Source of the DNA: Amborella trichopoda
Lineage: Eukaryota; Streptophyta; Magnoliopsida; Amborellales; Amborellaceae
Direction of reading: 5' to 3'
Length of the DNA stretch: 64,000 nucleotides
Assembly: GCF_000471905.2 (NCBI RefSeq)
Contig: NW_006500340.1
Span: 227,731 to 291,730 of the forward strand
This document shows, piece after piece, positions 11,876-24,479 of the stretch. The notes below the pieces were generated by a model. It did no database searches, was not told where the DNA came from, and worked only from the letters and a program-made list of their open reading frames with translations. Every line of letters begins with the position of its first letter. The stretch's first letter is position 1. Made by a program: the position numbers and the translations under genes.

Positions 11876-13600
11876 CCTTTTCTTTTCTTTTTTTGAAATT
11901 GTTAACTTTGTATTGAGGGTGTAAAGGAGTACGAAAAATGGCAACCCAACCAGGATGCACTATACAGAACTTGCAGTAAAACCCAATGTCACAATTGAAA
12001 GTGGGCTATTAAGAAAAAGCTATACAACATAAATGCGAATTTAGGTACAAAAGGATTAGACTCGACGCAGAAGAAGGACCAGGGTTGTGCTTAGGGATTC
12101 CCCTTGTTCCATTCAATGAGGCTCCTTCTCTAGCGAGGTGATATGCTTTCAAATTGGCCTCCCACTAACTGTAACGCAGAAGAAGGACCAGGGTTGTGCT
12201 TAGGGATTCCCCTTGTTCCATTCAATGAGGCTCCTTCTCTAGCGAGGTGATATGCTTTCAAATTGGCCTCCCACCAAATGTGTCTATATGAGACTTGTAG
12301 GAACCTGCAAATATAATGGATATGGTTAAAAATGTGGAGTAATCTTCACAGGCATGGGGAAGAGCCATATGCCAAGGAGATAACATTCTTGGAATCTCCC
12401 TCTACAACCAAAATTGGGCCCTAGACTGGGTTGCCATTGTGGAGTTGGCCTGACCAATTGGTAGGGAGAATGAGAATAGCGTCTAGCCTTCGTGGTCTAT
12501 AAGGAGCCTCTAATTCCGACACGGCCTTGATTGCCCAAAGAACTACCATCGAAATTGGGTTCTGATTGTCCTAACTCAGCCCTTGGGATGATGGCTGGTC
12601 TCAGGTTAAGCAAAGCAAGGCAAAGCAATTTTGGAGAAAGTCAGCAATGAGGCTGAGGCCCTTGGGATTCTGGCAGGTCTCAGGTTACAGCAACGCAAGC
12701 CAATTTTGGAGAAAGTCAGCATAGGAGAAGTGTTTGAAAAGATTGTGGTTGGAGGCCCAGAAGAAGATCAAGGATATGATACTTTCGTTCATGTCTGCTA
12801 GGGTAGATTTGATTCCTTGAAAAGTTCTATTGTTTCTCTCCTTTTAAATTACCCACATGGCTCTTGCCATTGAAGCTTTCCAAAGAAGTATCCCTGACGT
12901 CGGGCGTGGTAGAGTGAGGTGTAGATCTGAGGTCCTGATCGTGAAGTTACCCATGTCCACTCAAATCGTCAATGCAGGGCACTCCACAAGGCGTAAGCTA
13001 TGTCACAATGGAGAAATAGATGGTCGTCAATTTCTTCCTCTTCCAAACACATGATGCATTTGTTGGGAAAAGGGATGCTCCTCCTTTGAAGTTGGTCGAT
13101 GGTGATTGCGCTGAGGGCTATGGTAACCCAAGCAAAGACTTGAATTTTAGAAGGGATAAAGGCAAGCCATGCTTTGGAGCATATAACTTGGGCTCTTGCT
13201 GGAAGGGGAAGTTGCGCTAGAAGGACCTAGTAGAGAGAGGAAATAGAGTAAAGGCTAGAGGGGTTGGGGGACCAGATAATAATGTTGCTACCAGTGCAGG
13301 AATAGGGAGGAGGATGGAGGAGGGCAAATACGGCCAGGAGTTTGGCATCTCTTCATTTGTATGGGATCTCCTGAAATTATGACTGCTTTGGAAGAACTCG
13401 TGATCTATAGTTGTTCCGCCACGGTGGCCGAGGGTCCCTTACCAGGAGGTACAATCTAGGGAATAGTTCTTTTGAGGGAGTGTCTCCTACCCCCAATAGT
13501 CATATCACAAGAGTCATATCATAAGAGGATTTGGTTCCCTTCCTTGGGGTGAAAATGGATGTTGGCATAAACAATCTCGTAGCTTCATTTGATGGATCTA
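11876..13600 (-). mobile_element. L1-type LINE fragment (zf-RVT and RNase H end of ORF2)
   Basis: Read on the minus strand, 12840-13220 gives the reverse-transcriptase zinc-binding domain found at the end of plant L1 ORF2 (SKIQVFAWVTIALS, then CIMCLEEEE, then HLFLHCDIAYALW). 12350-12620 gives the RNase H domain (LNFDGSSLGN-type start and VVEGDSKNVIS). A pyrimidine run near 11878-11892 is the complement of an A-rich tail, so the element is 5' truncated. Stops and frame changes show that it is dead. It lies directly beside the 3' end of the hAT transposase relic. Confidence 0.8.
12066..12273. repeat. Tandem duplication, 2 x 109 bp, in the L1 3' region
   Basis: The segment beginning 'cgcagaagaaggaccagggt' recurs 109 bp later with almost no change. 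It lies between the RNase H relic and the L1 tail, so it was duplicated after or within that element. Confidence 0.93.
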
Positions 13601-13633
13601 CATAAACCTGAAGGTTGGTTAGGGGTTGGGAAT

Positions 13634-16110
13634 CTAGGAATCCACTGGCTCCTCTTCTTCTACTATCCATTGTTCTGCTGTGTGTGTGACAAATATTGTG
13701 TCCAAATCTATTAGCCCATAGTCTTCAAGCTTCCTTCTTATTTGTCGCTTTCGGAGGTTTAAGTTGTAATGAACGTAGACTAGTTTATGAAGCTTCTCCG
13801 AAGGGAGTCGATTCTTTCTAGTAGTGTGCAACATTGGAAAGAACTCCAGTTTTGCTCACAGTCAGTAGCATAACATGTCTGGGAGAACACCTTGATTGCT
13901 ATCCTCTTTAGGTGAGGTGCATCACTACCATATATCTCCTACCATTCAGCAGGATTAAAATGCAAAAAGCATTGTAAGGGAAAGAACAATTCATAAGATT
14001 AAATATATGAATGAACAAAAGATTAGTTAGGGGATAACTTGGATCCATCTTAGTTCGAGAATTCCTTGCAAGTCTAGTTCCGAAAGATCCTATAGCATCC
14101 CTATACATAGCAAGCTAAAACAAAATATTTCGTTTTAGTGCATTATTCCTCACAAATATAACAACTCAATCAAGTTCTTACCGAAGTATTAACTAATACC
14201 TCTTGTATTACTGCTACCTGGTTTCGATGGCTTCTCTCCAACTTGGCAATAATGTATCTGACTCCTTCCATAATCTTGTGGGGTTGTTCAGGTGTCAAAT
14301 AGAAAAATTTTGGGTTGTAGTAATAACTTAAAAAATATATAGATAGAGAAATGTCTTTTAAAATTTCATAAAAAATAATTTACAATGAAACATTCTAATG
14401 ATATAAATATATATTTACCTGCATAATGAATTAGATGTCTAAATTTGGTGTTCCACCTTTTTTTTATAATCTCGATCACTTTACTATCAAAACTACACTT
14501 CTCCCTAATAGCTGATTTGGCCGTCTCGATACCTTCATAAAGGATGCCCATGGTAGCTTCTTGTGAGCATCGACCATTCTTAACACCGTGACCAAAAGGG
14601 CAGTGGCCTCTACGATACTGGAACATCGAAACTAGAACCTCCTATTTAAGACTATGCCGTCCACTTTTAGCTCCGTACTGGACTTTGAGAGGCGGTCATT
14701 TAACCACTCTTCACTAGTAAACAATCTCTTATTGCACCTTCAGATTCCCGAATGGAGTCCACAACCAAGTAATCTGTTGCAAAGCGGGTTATGGCAGGCC
14801 TAATTATCTCTTTTTTCTTAGACTAATCTCTGAACAGAAATAAAATTTTAGAATAGTTATATATAAATCTTGACACCAACCTCACTTCTTATAGAGTCTC
14901 CTTCACAATTTTGATCTCACCAATCTCCTCTAACATAAGATCGATGCTGTGTGCAGCACATGGGGTCCATACTAGATGCTTCCTCTTATCCATCAACTTG
15001 CTGCTCGCAGAAACACATGCACGTGTATTGTCCATAATAAACTGGAATACATGCTTATATCCCACCTCCTCCACTATTTGATCATATAGTCGTACGTAGA
15101 AGTTTGCATCATTTTTTATCCCTGATACGTCTTTGCTAGACAAAAAAGCTGTACCTTTTGGAGAATAGATCAAGAAGTTTACAAACTCCTTTTTGCTAAC
15201 TTTATTCAACCAACCATCACTCATGAGAATAATGCCTATTATTGGCCAACTCTGTTTATATTCTTCAATCCACTTTCTAACTTCCTCCACCTCTTCATCC
15301 AATATTGGCCCACTGAACTCATATGCCGTTGGGGGTTTTACCCCGGGCCCGGCTCTCTGGATTGCATTGACCATAGGTGGAAAATATGGGTTATTGGCTG
15401 CATTAAAGGGGATCCCTTTATCGTAGAATCATTTTCCTATATATCTGCCCAACATGTTTTTCGTATCTTTCACCATGCCTTTGAGGGTCATCTGTTCTAA
15501 CTTAGGCCTTGAGAGAAATGGGCCTATACAACCATGACCTGCAACACTGACACTCCTAGATAAGCTAGAAACAATTTATTCAACGTCTGATTCATCTTGA
15601 TACATATTGCCACCAACCCCTCCATACATATTTGAGCTGGGCCCACCATACATGCTTGAGTTAGGCCCGCCATGCATGTCTGAGCTAGGCCCACCATGCA
15701 TGCCCATGTCATAACCACCAGGCATTCTAAACCCGCGTTTCCTCTGGTATGTTTCATGTAAACTAATTCTTGTGGCCATCCCCAAGTCATTATTATATTG
15801 CTCTTCTGGATCATTCCTGCTTGATGACGTATATAAACTAGCTATATCCTCATCCATCCTCTGCTTTGCAATTTTTTTTACCTTTGGTAGCATTGAGAAA
15901 TGCTGTCATCTGTTTTCTTACATTATTAGGGACACTATTGCACGCAGAAAAATCTCCTTTAACCCCTGCCAAGTGTTACTTGAACCTATGCACCCCACTA
16001 CTTATTACTCTTTGACAGTAATTACAAATAATTTTGTCTTTTTTGTTGGGATCACGTCTGACCTCATGTTGCCATGTTCTGCAGATCTTGCCATGGTTCA
16101 ACTTTAAAAT
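13634..16110 (-). mobile_element. hAT DNA transposon, decayed BED/DUF659 transposase gene
   Basis: The minus strand carries the main parts of a plant hAT transposase in order. A BED zinc finger (about 16080-15900; IICNYCQRVIS then HLAG, with an in-frame stop before HLAG) comes first. A Met/Gly-rich linker follows (15893-15576) with octapeptide repeats of the type MHGGPSSD / MYGGPSSN. The DUF659 core (15430-14889) shows GIILMSDGW, FIMDNTRACV and WTPCAAHSIDLML. A mid region near 14800 resembles ITRFATDYLV-type sequence, with further pieces at 14626-14366 and 14280-14040. The C-terminal dimerisation domain (13910-13634) shows AIKVFSQTCYATDCEQNWSSF, LHKLVYVHYNL and EQWIVEEEEP. Introns or lesions separate the parts, and several frame breaks make it a relic. 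The terminal inverted repeats were not located. Confidence 0.85.
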
Positions 16111-16789
16111 GTAAAATGTTAAAAATTAACCTGACAGTTCAACATGAGAAATAATCACCATGTGTAATGATAATATGTAGGGGTAATTCATGAAGTTATA
16201 TTTGTTGTTAATGCGAAATATTTCTATTGACAAAAATATTTTAATTCCTACTGGGAAAAATAATTTATTTATACATCATTATAGATAAAAATAGCCTATA
16301 TCAGCTACTACATATAGAACAATAAATTTACATTGATATAATATCAATAAAAAATATATTTACAATGGTATAGTAATTCACAATGCCAATATATATGGAC
16401 TTGTCACAAATCTTCATTTCGACAAACATGAATTAGTTCCTGCTAAGAAAACAAAAATATTTATGCAACATTATAGATAAAAAAAAGTCTGTATAAGTCA
16501 CACTTAGAATCAAGCAAAAAATTACATTAATATAGTCATCCATAATGCCACTACACGTATATTTGACACAAAACATTTACAATAATATAGTCATTCACAA
16601 TGCCACAAATAAAATTTACAATGATACAGTCGGAACAATCCCAGCTCGATTGAAATGATGACAAATAGTCGTACATCTCAATTACAAATATGCAATCTAC
16701 AACTCAATTATCAAGAACATACATTTTTTACATTAAAAATTTAATAATAAAATTGAAAATTGCAAGATAATATAATTATCATACATGCC

Positions 16790-17480
16790 ACGATTTTTTT
16801 TTTACAATGATATTCACTTTAATTCTTCATGATAATACAGTTTAACAACATGTATTTTTTGCATTAAAAATTTTAAAAATTAAAAATACANNNNNNNNNN
16901 NNNNNNNNNNTTTAAAATTAAAAATATAATAACATGCCAAGATTTTTTTACAATGATATTCACTTTAATTCCTCATGATAATACAATTTAACAGCATGTA
17001 TTTTTTGCATTAAAAATTTTAAAAATTAAAAATACATTTTTAATGCAAAACTGCATTAAAAATATAATACAGTTTAACAGCATGTATTTGTTAATGTATT
17101 GTTTTGCATTAACATCAAATTAAAAAATACAGTTTCGTATTAAAAATATAATAACATGCCATGATTTTTTAACAATGATATTCACTTTAATTCCTCATGA
17201 TAATACAGTTTAACAACATCTATTTTTTGCATTAAAAATTAAGAAATTAAAAATACTTTTTTAATACAAAACTGCATTAAAAATATAATACAGTTTAACA
17301 TCATGTATTTGTTAATGTATTGTTTTGCATTAACAACAAATTAAAAAATACAGTTTTGCATTAAAAATATAATAACATGTATTTTTTTGCATAAATAATC
17401 TATCAACATGCAATTTTTTGAACTAGAAATTTAACAATAAAAATTTAAAATATTGTTTAATTCCTCATGACAATCAAAAT
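16790..17480. repeat. AT-rich degenerate tandem repeats with an assembly gap
   Basis: Segments such as 'cactttaattcctcatgata', 'taacaacatgtattttttgc' and 'attaaaaatataataacatg' recur several times between about 16790 and 17480. A run of 20 N at 16891-16910 breaks one copy, so the true array length is unknown. It lies upstream of the hAT transposase reading frame. Confidence 0.8.
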
Positions 17481-17539
17481 TTTTTTTTCCAAAAATCATG
17501 ATTTCTCAAAAAAATCGATCATGAATAAATAAAAAAACA

Positions 17540-18110
17540 ACACCCAGTTTTTCATAGACCAACCTAACATCAGTCATTCCAACTCAAAAATCCGTCTCAA
17601 ATCGAATAAATTACAACAAATTGAATACATGTTTTGATAAACAACACTATAAGGAATCAAAGCCCTATAATATTAACACATTATTATCAAAATATTAAAT
17701 AAAATCGATTGAATTGAGGAAAAAAAAAAAAATGCAGTTCTTCACAGACATCAGTCATTCAATCTCAAAAATCATGCTCAAATTGAATAAATCAGATAAA
17801 ATTGAATACATATGATGATAAACAACACTATAACGAATCAAAACCCTATAAATTCAACACATTATTTGCAAAATATTTACTGAAATTGAGAGAATGGTGA
17901 AAAAAAAAAAAACTCAGTCCATTTTTTTTAACAGACATTAGTCTTATTTTGTCAAAAATCCAACTCAAATTGAATAAATATAATCAAATTGAATACATGT
18001 GATGATAAACAACACTACAACAAATCAAAACCCTATAAATTTATTACATGATTTGCAAAATATTGACTGAATTTGATCGCATGGCGGAAAAAAAAAAAAA
18101 AAACACAGTT
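17540..18110. repeat. Tandem array, ~185-190 bp unit, about three copies
   Basis: Each unit contains a poly-A stretch, then 'cagt', then 'cagacatcagtcatt'-like text, then 'aaattgaataa', then 'gataaacaacactata' and 'tcaaaaccctataa'. The units begin near 17540, 17731 and 17913, with a partial start near 18105. Copies are about 80-85% alike by eye. The array may belong to the subterminal region of the neighbouring hAT element. Confidence 0.85.
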
Positions 18111-18464
18111 CGTACCTATTCTTCGTGCACTCGTGCCTTCAAACTCAAAATTGATATGTATTCGTCCAAGATAATCACAAATTATGAACAAAAAATTCTG
18201 ACCAACACTCTTACGATCACTCACCCTGAAATTTTACAAAAAATGATGCATTCTTTCGCTTGAAATAAGTGAAATGGAGGAAACCCTAAAACTCACTCTT
18301 CGATCCAAATTTGTTGATAAAAAACAGCTCTTTTTAATTCGTTTTATTGACTGAAATGGATAAGAAATTTGAATTAAAGCCTGCAAGATTTATTCATAAG
18401 GCTAAAAAAGTTGAAAATCGATAACAAAATGACAAAAAAAATTGAAATCTCGTGAAAAATACTG

Positions 18465-18650
18465 TGCAGCCCGTGTTCTTGCAGGTGACTCGGTCTGACT
18501 CGCGATTCACTATTGGGAATCGCCCGGTTCTCTCTGGTCACGGGCGATTCCCGGTTTATTCGTGGAACCGGCTCGGTATCAGGTGATTCTCGAGTCGAAC
18601 AGGGCGAGTCTGGCTCTACTCGGCGATTTTTTAAACCCTGCATTGAAGGC
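18465..18650. mobile_element. Small GACTCG-rich repeat, likely non-autonomous hAT (MITE-like)
   Basis: A GC-richer block in AT-rich DNA has many GACTCG / GGCGATT words. It ends 'cggcgattttttaaaccctg', whose complement begins CAGGGTTTAAAAAATCGCCG, as in many plant hAT-type termini. A related block is at 24669-24928. The left border is uncertain. Confidence 0.45.
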
Positions 18651-18659
18651 AGTATCCCG

Positions 18660-21600
18660 CCCACCCTTGGTTACAAGAGGCCCACCAAGCTGGGATTAAG
18701 GTGGGGGGGGGGGGGGGGCGATTAGGCTTTTTGAGCCATGCCATTTCAAACCTAAAGGGGTTGGGCCTTTAGTAACACTTTGGGTGTCCAACAAAATGGG
18801 TTTGTTGTTCGAGGTGATTTCATGGAGTACAAGAGAGTGGGTTTCAGGGAAAATCTCATCCCACATAAGGCTAGTGAGGAATTTGTCCAGTTTGGACAAG
18901 GAGGGAGAGAATGTGTGCTTTGATCATGCTCGCCCCTTGAAGTGGTATGTCAATGAGCTTGTTTCTTGAAATGAAGTCCAAAAAGTCCAACATTCCCTGC
19001 GATATCCTGGTACACTTGTATTTCTTTCAAAAGACCACTTAAGTTGAAATCTCCCTCGCGGCACCAAGGAGAGGGTGGGAGAGATGTTATTGCGTCCAAT
19101 TCAGTCCATAACATATCATGGGTGGAATTCAAATTGGGACCATAAATAGGTGAGAATTTCCACTGCAGGCTATCTGATACCCTCAACAAGGCAATTGTGA
19201 CGGAGAAATTACCCACACAGGTATGGGTGAGGGAGTAGAGGGTTGGGTCCCAAATGATCTAGATGTCCCCTGAGGCCCCTTAGGCTTCAAGTGCTTCGCA
19301 TTAATAAGGTCTAAAACCCCAAATTTGTTGAATGTGTAAGAGGGATGGTCGGGTGAGTTTGGTCTCAATGATGGCCAGTACTAAGGGCAAGTATTGAAGG
19401 CAAAAATCTTTAATGGAATTGCGTTTTTGGGGTTAGTCGAGATGCATCGCATTCCATTCTGGGGAGGGGTTAGAGGAAGGTACACTTCTAGGTGAGCACC
19501 TAAGAGTTCGCCGAGGGGAGAGGGACGACAAAGAGGGTACAGAAGGGGGTGAGGGTCTACTCCTGTCATAGGAGATGCCGCAATGAAGATTGGAGGGCTC
19601 CCTTGAGAGTGACCCATTCTTCATATGTCTGGTTTGTGTGTTGACTTTGAGAAAGTCCCAGAATTCCTTATACAACCCATCATATTTGAAACCCATCACC
19701 TTGACAACTTCATGGATGTCTCCCCGTGCCTGATCCATCCTATTTACAAAGTTGGAGTCAACAGATTGAGGGAAAGATACTTGGGAGCTTGCAGGGGATG
19801 TCAGGTCGCTGGTGTTGCCATGTGAGGGAGAGAACGTTGGTCGGCCTTGCCTCGATGCATTGTTTCAGGTTGATGAGAGTGGAGAAGGAAGACCAATGAT
19901 AGAATATGAGGAGATCCTCACTGAGGGTGAGGGGGGCAGGTTGGGTGATGGATAGATGGGGGTGTCAGAGGGGGGTGAGGGGGAGGTGATGAGGCTGGGA
20001 TAGAGACCAAGGGAGGAGGGTTGAAGAATTAAGGTTGGTCCTTGTTCCGCGACTAGTGTGGAGCCGGGCAGCAAGGAGCCTCGGGTGGGATTGAAGCCAA
20101 GGGGTAGGGTTGAGTGGGTAAGGGAAGGGAGGGGCCATAGGCATGTCTAACGGAGGGACAAAAGAAAGTTTGACAGTAGAGGGCAAGGAGTGGTGTTGGT
20201 AGTCAGCAAGAAAGATGAAATGGGTAAAGATGGTGGTGCCAAAGGAGAGGGTTGTGGAGAAGAGGGGTGGGGGGGAAGGTGAGATGTGCCTATATACAAG
20301 AAAGCCTAGAATGGGATCCGGGTAGAGGGGTAGAGAGAAGTGAGGGGCTGGTGTAGAAGTGAAGAGGAGGGGCGGGGAGTGGGTGTGGGGGAGGTGGAAA
20401 ACCGGAGGGCAAGCATAAGGTCATGATTGGGCAGGGCAATGGGGTTCCAAGGGGATGGGGGAATGATGCTGGGAGGATAGAGGTTAGGGGCTCCCATGGG
20501 TGTTGCCGGATCAAAGCAGGGCATCGAAAAGAGGTGGGGGGCAGGGGGAGAGAGGGGGGATGGAGAGTGGCATGAGGGGGGAGGTTTGTGGGTGCCGGAT
20601 CAACTCTAGGGGGGTTGAGGGGTAGTGGAGGGAAGACTTGAGAAATAAGGGAGCGAGGGATGAGTCTCCCACGCTGAAGGACAAGAAGTGAGAATTGCAG
20701 CCAAAGGACGAGAAGGTGCTTGATCTTATGACGGGGAAGTAAGTGGGGGTGGGTCCTCTATTGATGTGACTACCACTCTACAAGAAAACGGATGCGCATT
20801 AGCGCAACGGCTTTCGCGCTAGCCTGTTGCTTCTTGCAAGAAAACGGATGTACGTTAGTGCAATGGCTTTCGGGCTAGTTGCTTCTTGCGAGAAAACGTT
20901 GCTCTTGAGACTGGGACGGTGAGTTGGAGGTGTCTGAGGGAGAAGGGAGAGGTTGAAGCACCGAGATGAGTTAGATGCCAACTTTCTCATTGAGATTAAG
21001 TTCAAGGAGGGTTGATGTCTGGGAGAAGGGAAGTTTTACCCAGGGGTGGAGAGGAGCTTCGAGATGATGAATGGAAGAGGGCAAGAAAAGAGAAGTCCAC
21101 CGACCTAACTTGGGGAGAGGAAGAGGAAGAGGGGAGGGTTGCGTGAGAAGCCTCAATTAATCTCTGGGATGCCTCGAGATCCCGCACTCTAGAGGTAGGG
21201 TGGCTATTCTCGCCAAGTGTCGAAAAGTTGGGGGATAGGGTCAGTTGTTAGGCTCGGCTGGAGGGCTCGAGGGTGGGAAGGTTTCCTCGCGTGCGGATGG
21301 ATTGGCTGCATGCGAGGACACGCATCAAGTAGAAGTTGGGGGGGTTTCGCGGGTAGACGCTTGAAGGGGATTGGCGTGCCATTCATGTAAGGGTTGGGCC
21401 AGCTGGGAAGGAGAGAGAATGGGGAAAAGATGAGGGGGAGGGAAGGACTGAGGGTATAGGCTGGACGGTAGGGATGAGGGGTATGGGCCCCGATCTACAG
21501 TCATGATCTGGGTGGGTGGGATTTGGGCCCAGATTGAATGGGTTAGCTTTCTCATAGCATGGCGGTGGCCCCTACAGTTAAGGCAATGACAGTTAGTGAT

Positions 21601-22560
21601 TCCCTTTCTTGCCGACCACCATGATCCAACCGTCTTGGTTAAGAGCATGAGCCTTACCAAGGTCCTTGGATTGTAGTCCCGTGTGTTATCAATGGTCGTC
21701 CTAAGCTTGGCCGGAGTAGGACTGGACGGTGGTTTCGAACCAGGCGGTGCGAATCCAATATTGGCCCTTGATTTCCACCCATAGAGAAGGGGGAATGAGA
21801 TTAGGGTCAATGGACTTGATGAGGATCTGGATGGCTCCCAGGGGCAAGAAATTCGATGATTTCCAGTTGATTGAAGTGAAAGAGCCGCATGCCTCTTCTA
21901 TCACCTTGAAAGTATCTTCGTGGCAAGTGTGAAGGGGGATGCTGAATGCACGCAACCATCTCTTCCATTTGGGTGTGGCTCCAAGCAGTCAAGGTAAGAG
22001 AAGCGCCTTTGAAAGTGGGTTTGCTGGCCTAGAGTGCTCTAAGAGCACTTTGGACGGATGGGAAGGTGAAGAGGGTGCCTCCACCTACTAGAGAAGAGAA
22101 TGGCAAACGAGGTTGGATTCTTGCCCAAAGTTTTGGGTCCATTTTTCAGTCCCTCTCAAGTCATCTCTTTTTGGGTGAAACTAGTCGACCAGGGAGGATT
22201 CCAGACTTCCTCTTAGAGGAGAGCTGGGGTTGGTCCGGATAGAGATGAAGTTAGAAGAAGAGTGCCAAGAAATGGGTAGATTTGCAGAAAGCAATTGAGA
22301 AGAAAAGGTGAGGGCACCTGACAGATGAGCCGAAGGGTGAAGGGTTGACAAGTTGGGGACTAGCAAGTGTTTCTGGAGGGGTTGAGGATGAGGAAGCTAA
22401 TGGGGGTGGGCTGAAGGTCTAGGGGGCTTGAGGAGATGGGCGTAATTGTGGTAGAGGGGAGGGAGAGCAGGGGAAGGATGACCCGCTGAAGGGGCCATGC
22501 ACTTTAGGAGCATGCTATCCCCATCATCAACAAAGCACTAAGAGCATGCTCTCCCCATAA
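18660..22560 (-). mobile_element. L1-type LINE, 5' portion (gag-like ORF1 and start of ORF2 endonuclease)
   Basis: On the minus strand a CT/Pro-rich 5' part is followed by ORF1-like sequence (about 22150-21800, resembling the DUF4283 region: FKGASLTLTAW and similar). A zinc-knuckle-like CHCLNCRGHRHAMRKL follows near 21560, then a long Pro/Ser-rich spacer. ORF2 begins with endonuclease sequence (19216-18700: FSPIYGPN, WCREGDFNLSG, LDKFLTSLMWDEIFP, then RGPTPL-type text). Reverse transcriptase is absent, so the 3' part was lost, the opposite of the usual 5' truncation. Frames are broken repeatedly and it cannot be active. Confidence 0.75.
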
Positions 22561-22564
22561 AATT

Positions 22565-23555
22565 GGAAAATCAGAGCCAAAGGTTACTAATACTGGCATG
22601 AAATTCTACATGTAAGACCATTTCCATATTTTCAAGAACTTTTCATTTTCTGGATTTCTTTTCTAAATATTACATAAATCTGAAACAAAAAAGGGGGCAC
22701 GATCAAGCAATAATATAGTATCGGTTAACATTCCAAAAAGAAAAAGAAAAAAGTAAAAGACAAAGTCTTGGTTAGCCTTTCATCTAGGCCCAATAATTAT
22801 GCAATATGCCTGTGAAGAATGTCATCGGTTAGAGGATCATATTGTCAACATACGCGCAGCATAAGCATTTATCTTAGGATTTCTCGTAGACTCATGCGGC
22901 AGGAAAAAAACTTCCTGAAGGAGATTATTATGTTCCCTTTTAGTGGAAGCATGTGCAAAAGGACAATTTGTTTCCATGGCAACTTCAACAAAAGGGATGA
23001 AGAGGTACCTTTAGTAGATACTACTGAACAAGTTAAAGATGGCAATCTTGAACCCATTAATGTCTTGTGTTGAATGAGTTCCTTTTATTAATGATATGCA
23101 AGCACTACCATCCACTGAAACTCATATGACTCCACTTTCTGCACCAAAGCGTCATCGGGTCTACTGGGTGTGGCTGCTGGTGTAAACACAGCTAGCACTG
23201 CTCTGCTGGTTCTTATTAGTGATTCATTAGAGAAGTGGAGACGAGCATGGATGGACATTATGCTATCCCAAAGCTGTGTTACTCCACGAACACCACTACC
23301 ATGAGCTTTTTTTTTTTACCCATCGGGGTGGGAAGAGGGAGAAACCTGTTGATGTGCTCCGCATTACACATTCATAATTGTGACAAACTACTGGCATGTT
23401 CTTTACCAAACTTGTAAAGAAAATAAGTCAACCCTACCAATATGAACATTCTAACTCACACTCAAGGAATCCATCCTCATCGAGTTTTTATCATTTTTCT
23501 ACATAATAAGAGGGCAGGCTTTCTATGCTTCCTCGAAAACTTCTATGCTTCCCTT
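22565..23555. other. Intergenic, not recognised
   Basis: An open frame at 22819-23073 (+) and some continuing fragments to about 23250 have mixed composition that could be old coding sequence. I match them to no family, and stops interrupt them, so no gene is called. Confidence 0.4.
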
Positions 23556-23559
23556 TATC

Positions 23560-24030
23560 CAACCGTCCATTTTGAATGGACGGCTGAGATGGCTCCAATC
23601 ACAATGTCACATCTCTATAGTATATTATTTTTAATTATTTTTCTATGAACTATTTTGATACCAAAATTTGGGCTTCCACTCCTCTCTTAAACTCGCACTT
23701 GTGAAAAATGAAAATAAAAAATATTCTTAATAAAATAAAATGACCAAAACTACCTCCAAATGTTTCAAGGGGTATTTTGGTCATTGTATTTTATCAAAAA
23801 ATTATTTTTAATATTTTTTTAGGTGCGCCCCATTGAGAATATGACACATACCAAATTTCATATTCATACAATTTGTAAAAAAACTAAAAATAAAATACTC
23901 TGAAACGTCGGATCTAGTTCAAACGGTGAGTGGTTCACTTGATCTAAATCGGATGGCTGGATGAGGGGGAAGTATATATCTTCTATGTTGTAGAGGAAAT
24001 ATAGACACCTTTCCCTAAACAAGATAGCCA
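23560..24030. repeat. Dispersed ~470-bp repeat, copy 2
   Basis: This is the partner of 8333-8795 in the same orientation. It opens 'atccaaccgtccattttgaa' and closes around 'cggatggctggatgag', so its ends carry an imperfect inverted repeat. It is non-coding. Confidence 0.78.
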
Positions 24031-24479
24031 ATTGAAAGAGGTAATGACAACTGCATTTAAAAAATTCATTTTCTTCACAAAATGGAAACTCATCCATAGA
24101 TAGATTAGAATAGCGTCCAATCTCTGGCTATAATTGACTGAACACTAACATGTGGAAACCTGCTAATAAATGTCATCCATTACGAAGAAAACTCAGTCAT
24201 TATCCAATTCTTTTGTAATTGCGACCTAAATCTTAGAAGAAAAGTACATCTGCCTATAGAAAACTTTCTTAGGCCATTCTCAAAAAAAAAAAAAAACAAG
24301 AAATTTTTTAGGCCTTGGTATGGTCTTGATTGATCTTTCATCTGGGCATGAGGATTATGCATGTTACATGTTTGTTTAACACAATTCTCAAGAGGAATAC
24401 CGTCTCTTAGAGCAATGTAGCAATGCAGCTGTGCAGCATATTTATTAATGATATTATGGTGCTTTTCTCACAAGAAAAC
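24031..24479. other. Intergenic, nothing recognised
   Basis: AT-rich sequence with a poly-A run near 24281; no coding signal was seen. Confidence 0.45.

Noticed and set aside
19381-21386. Numerous Pro/Ser-rich minus-strand open frames
   Set aside because: They are low-complexity parts of the L1 5' region rather than separate genes.
22819-23073. Plus-strand open frame of 84 codons
   Set aside because: Some protein-like composition, but no recognisable domain and stops on both sides; noted only as unrecognised sequence.
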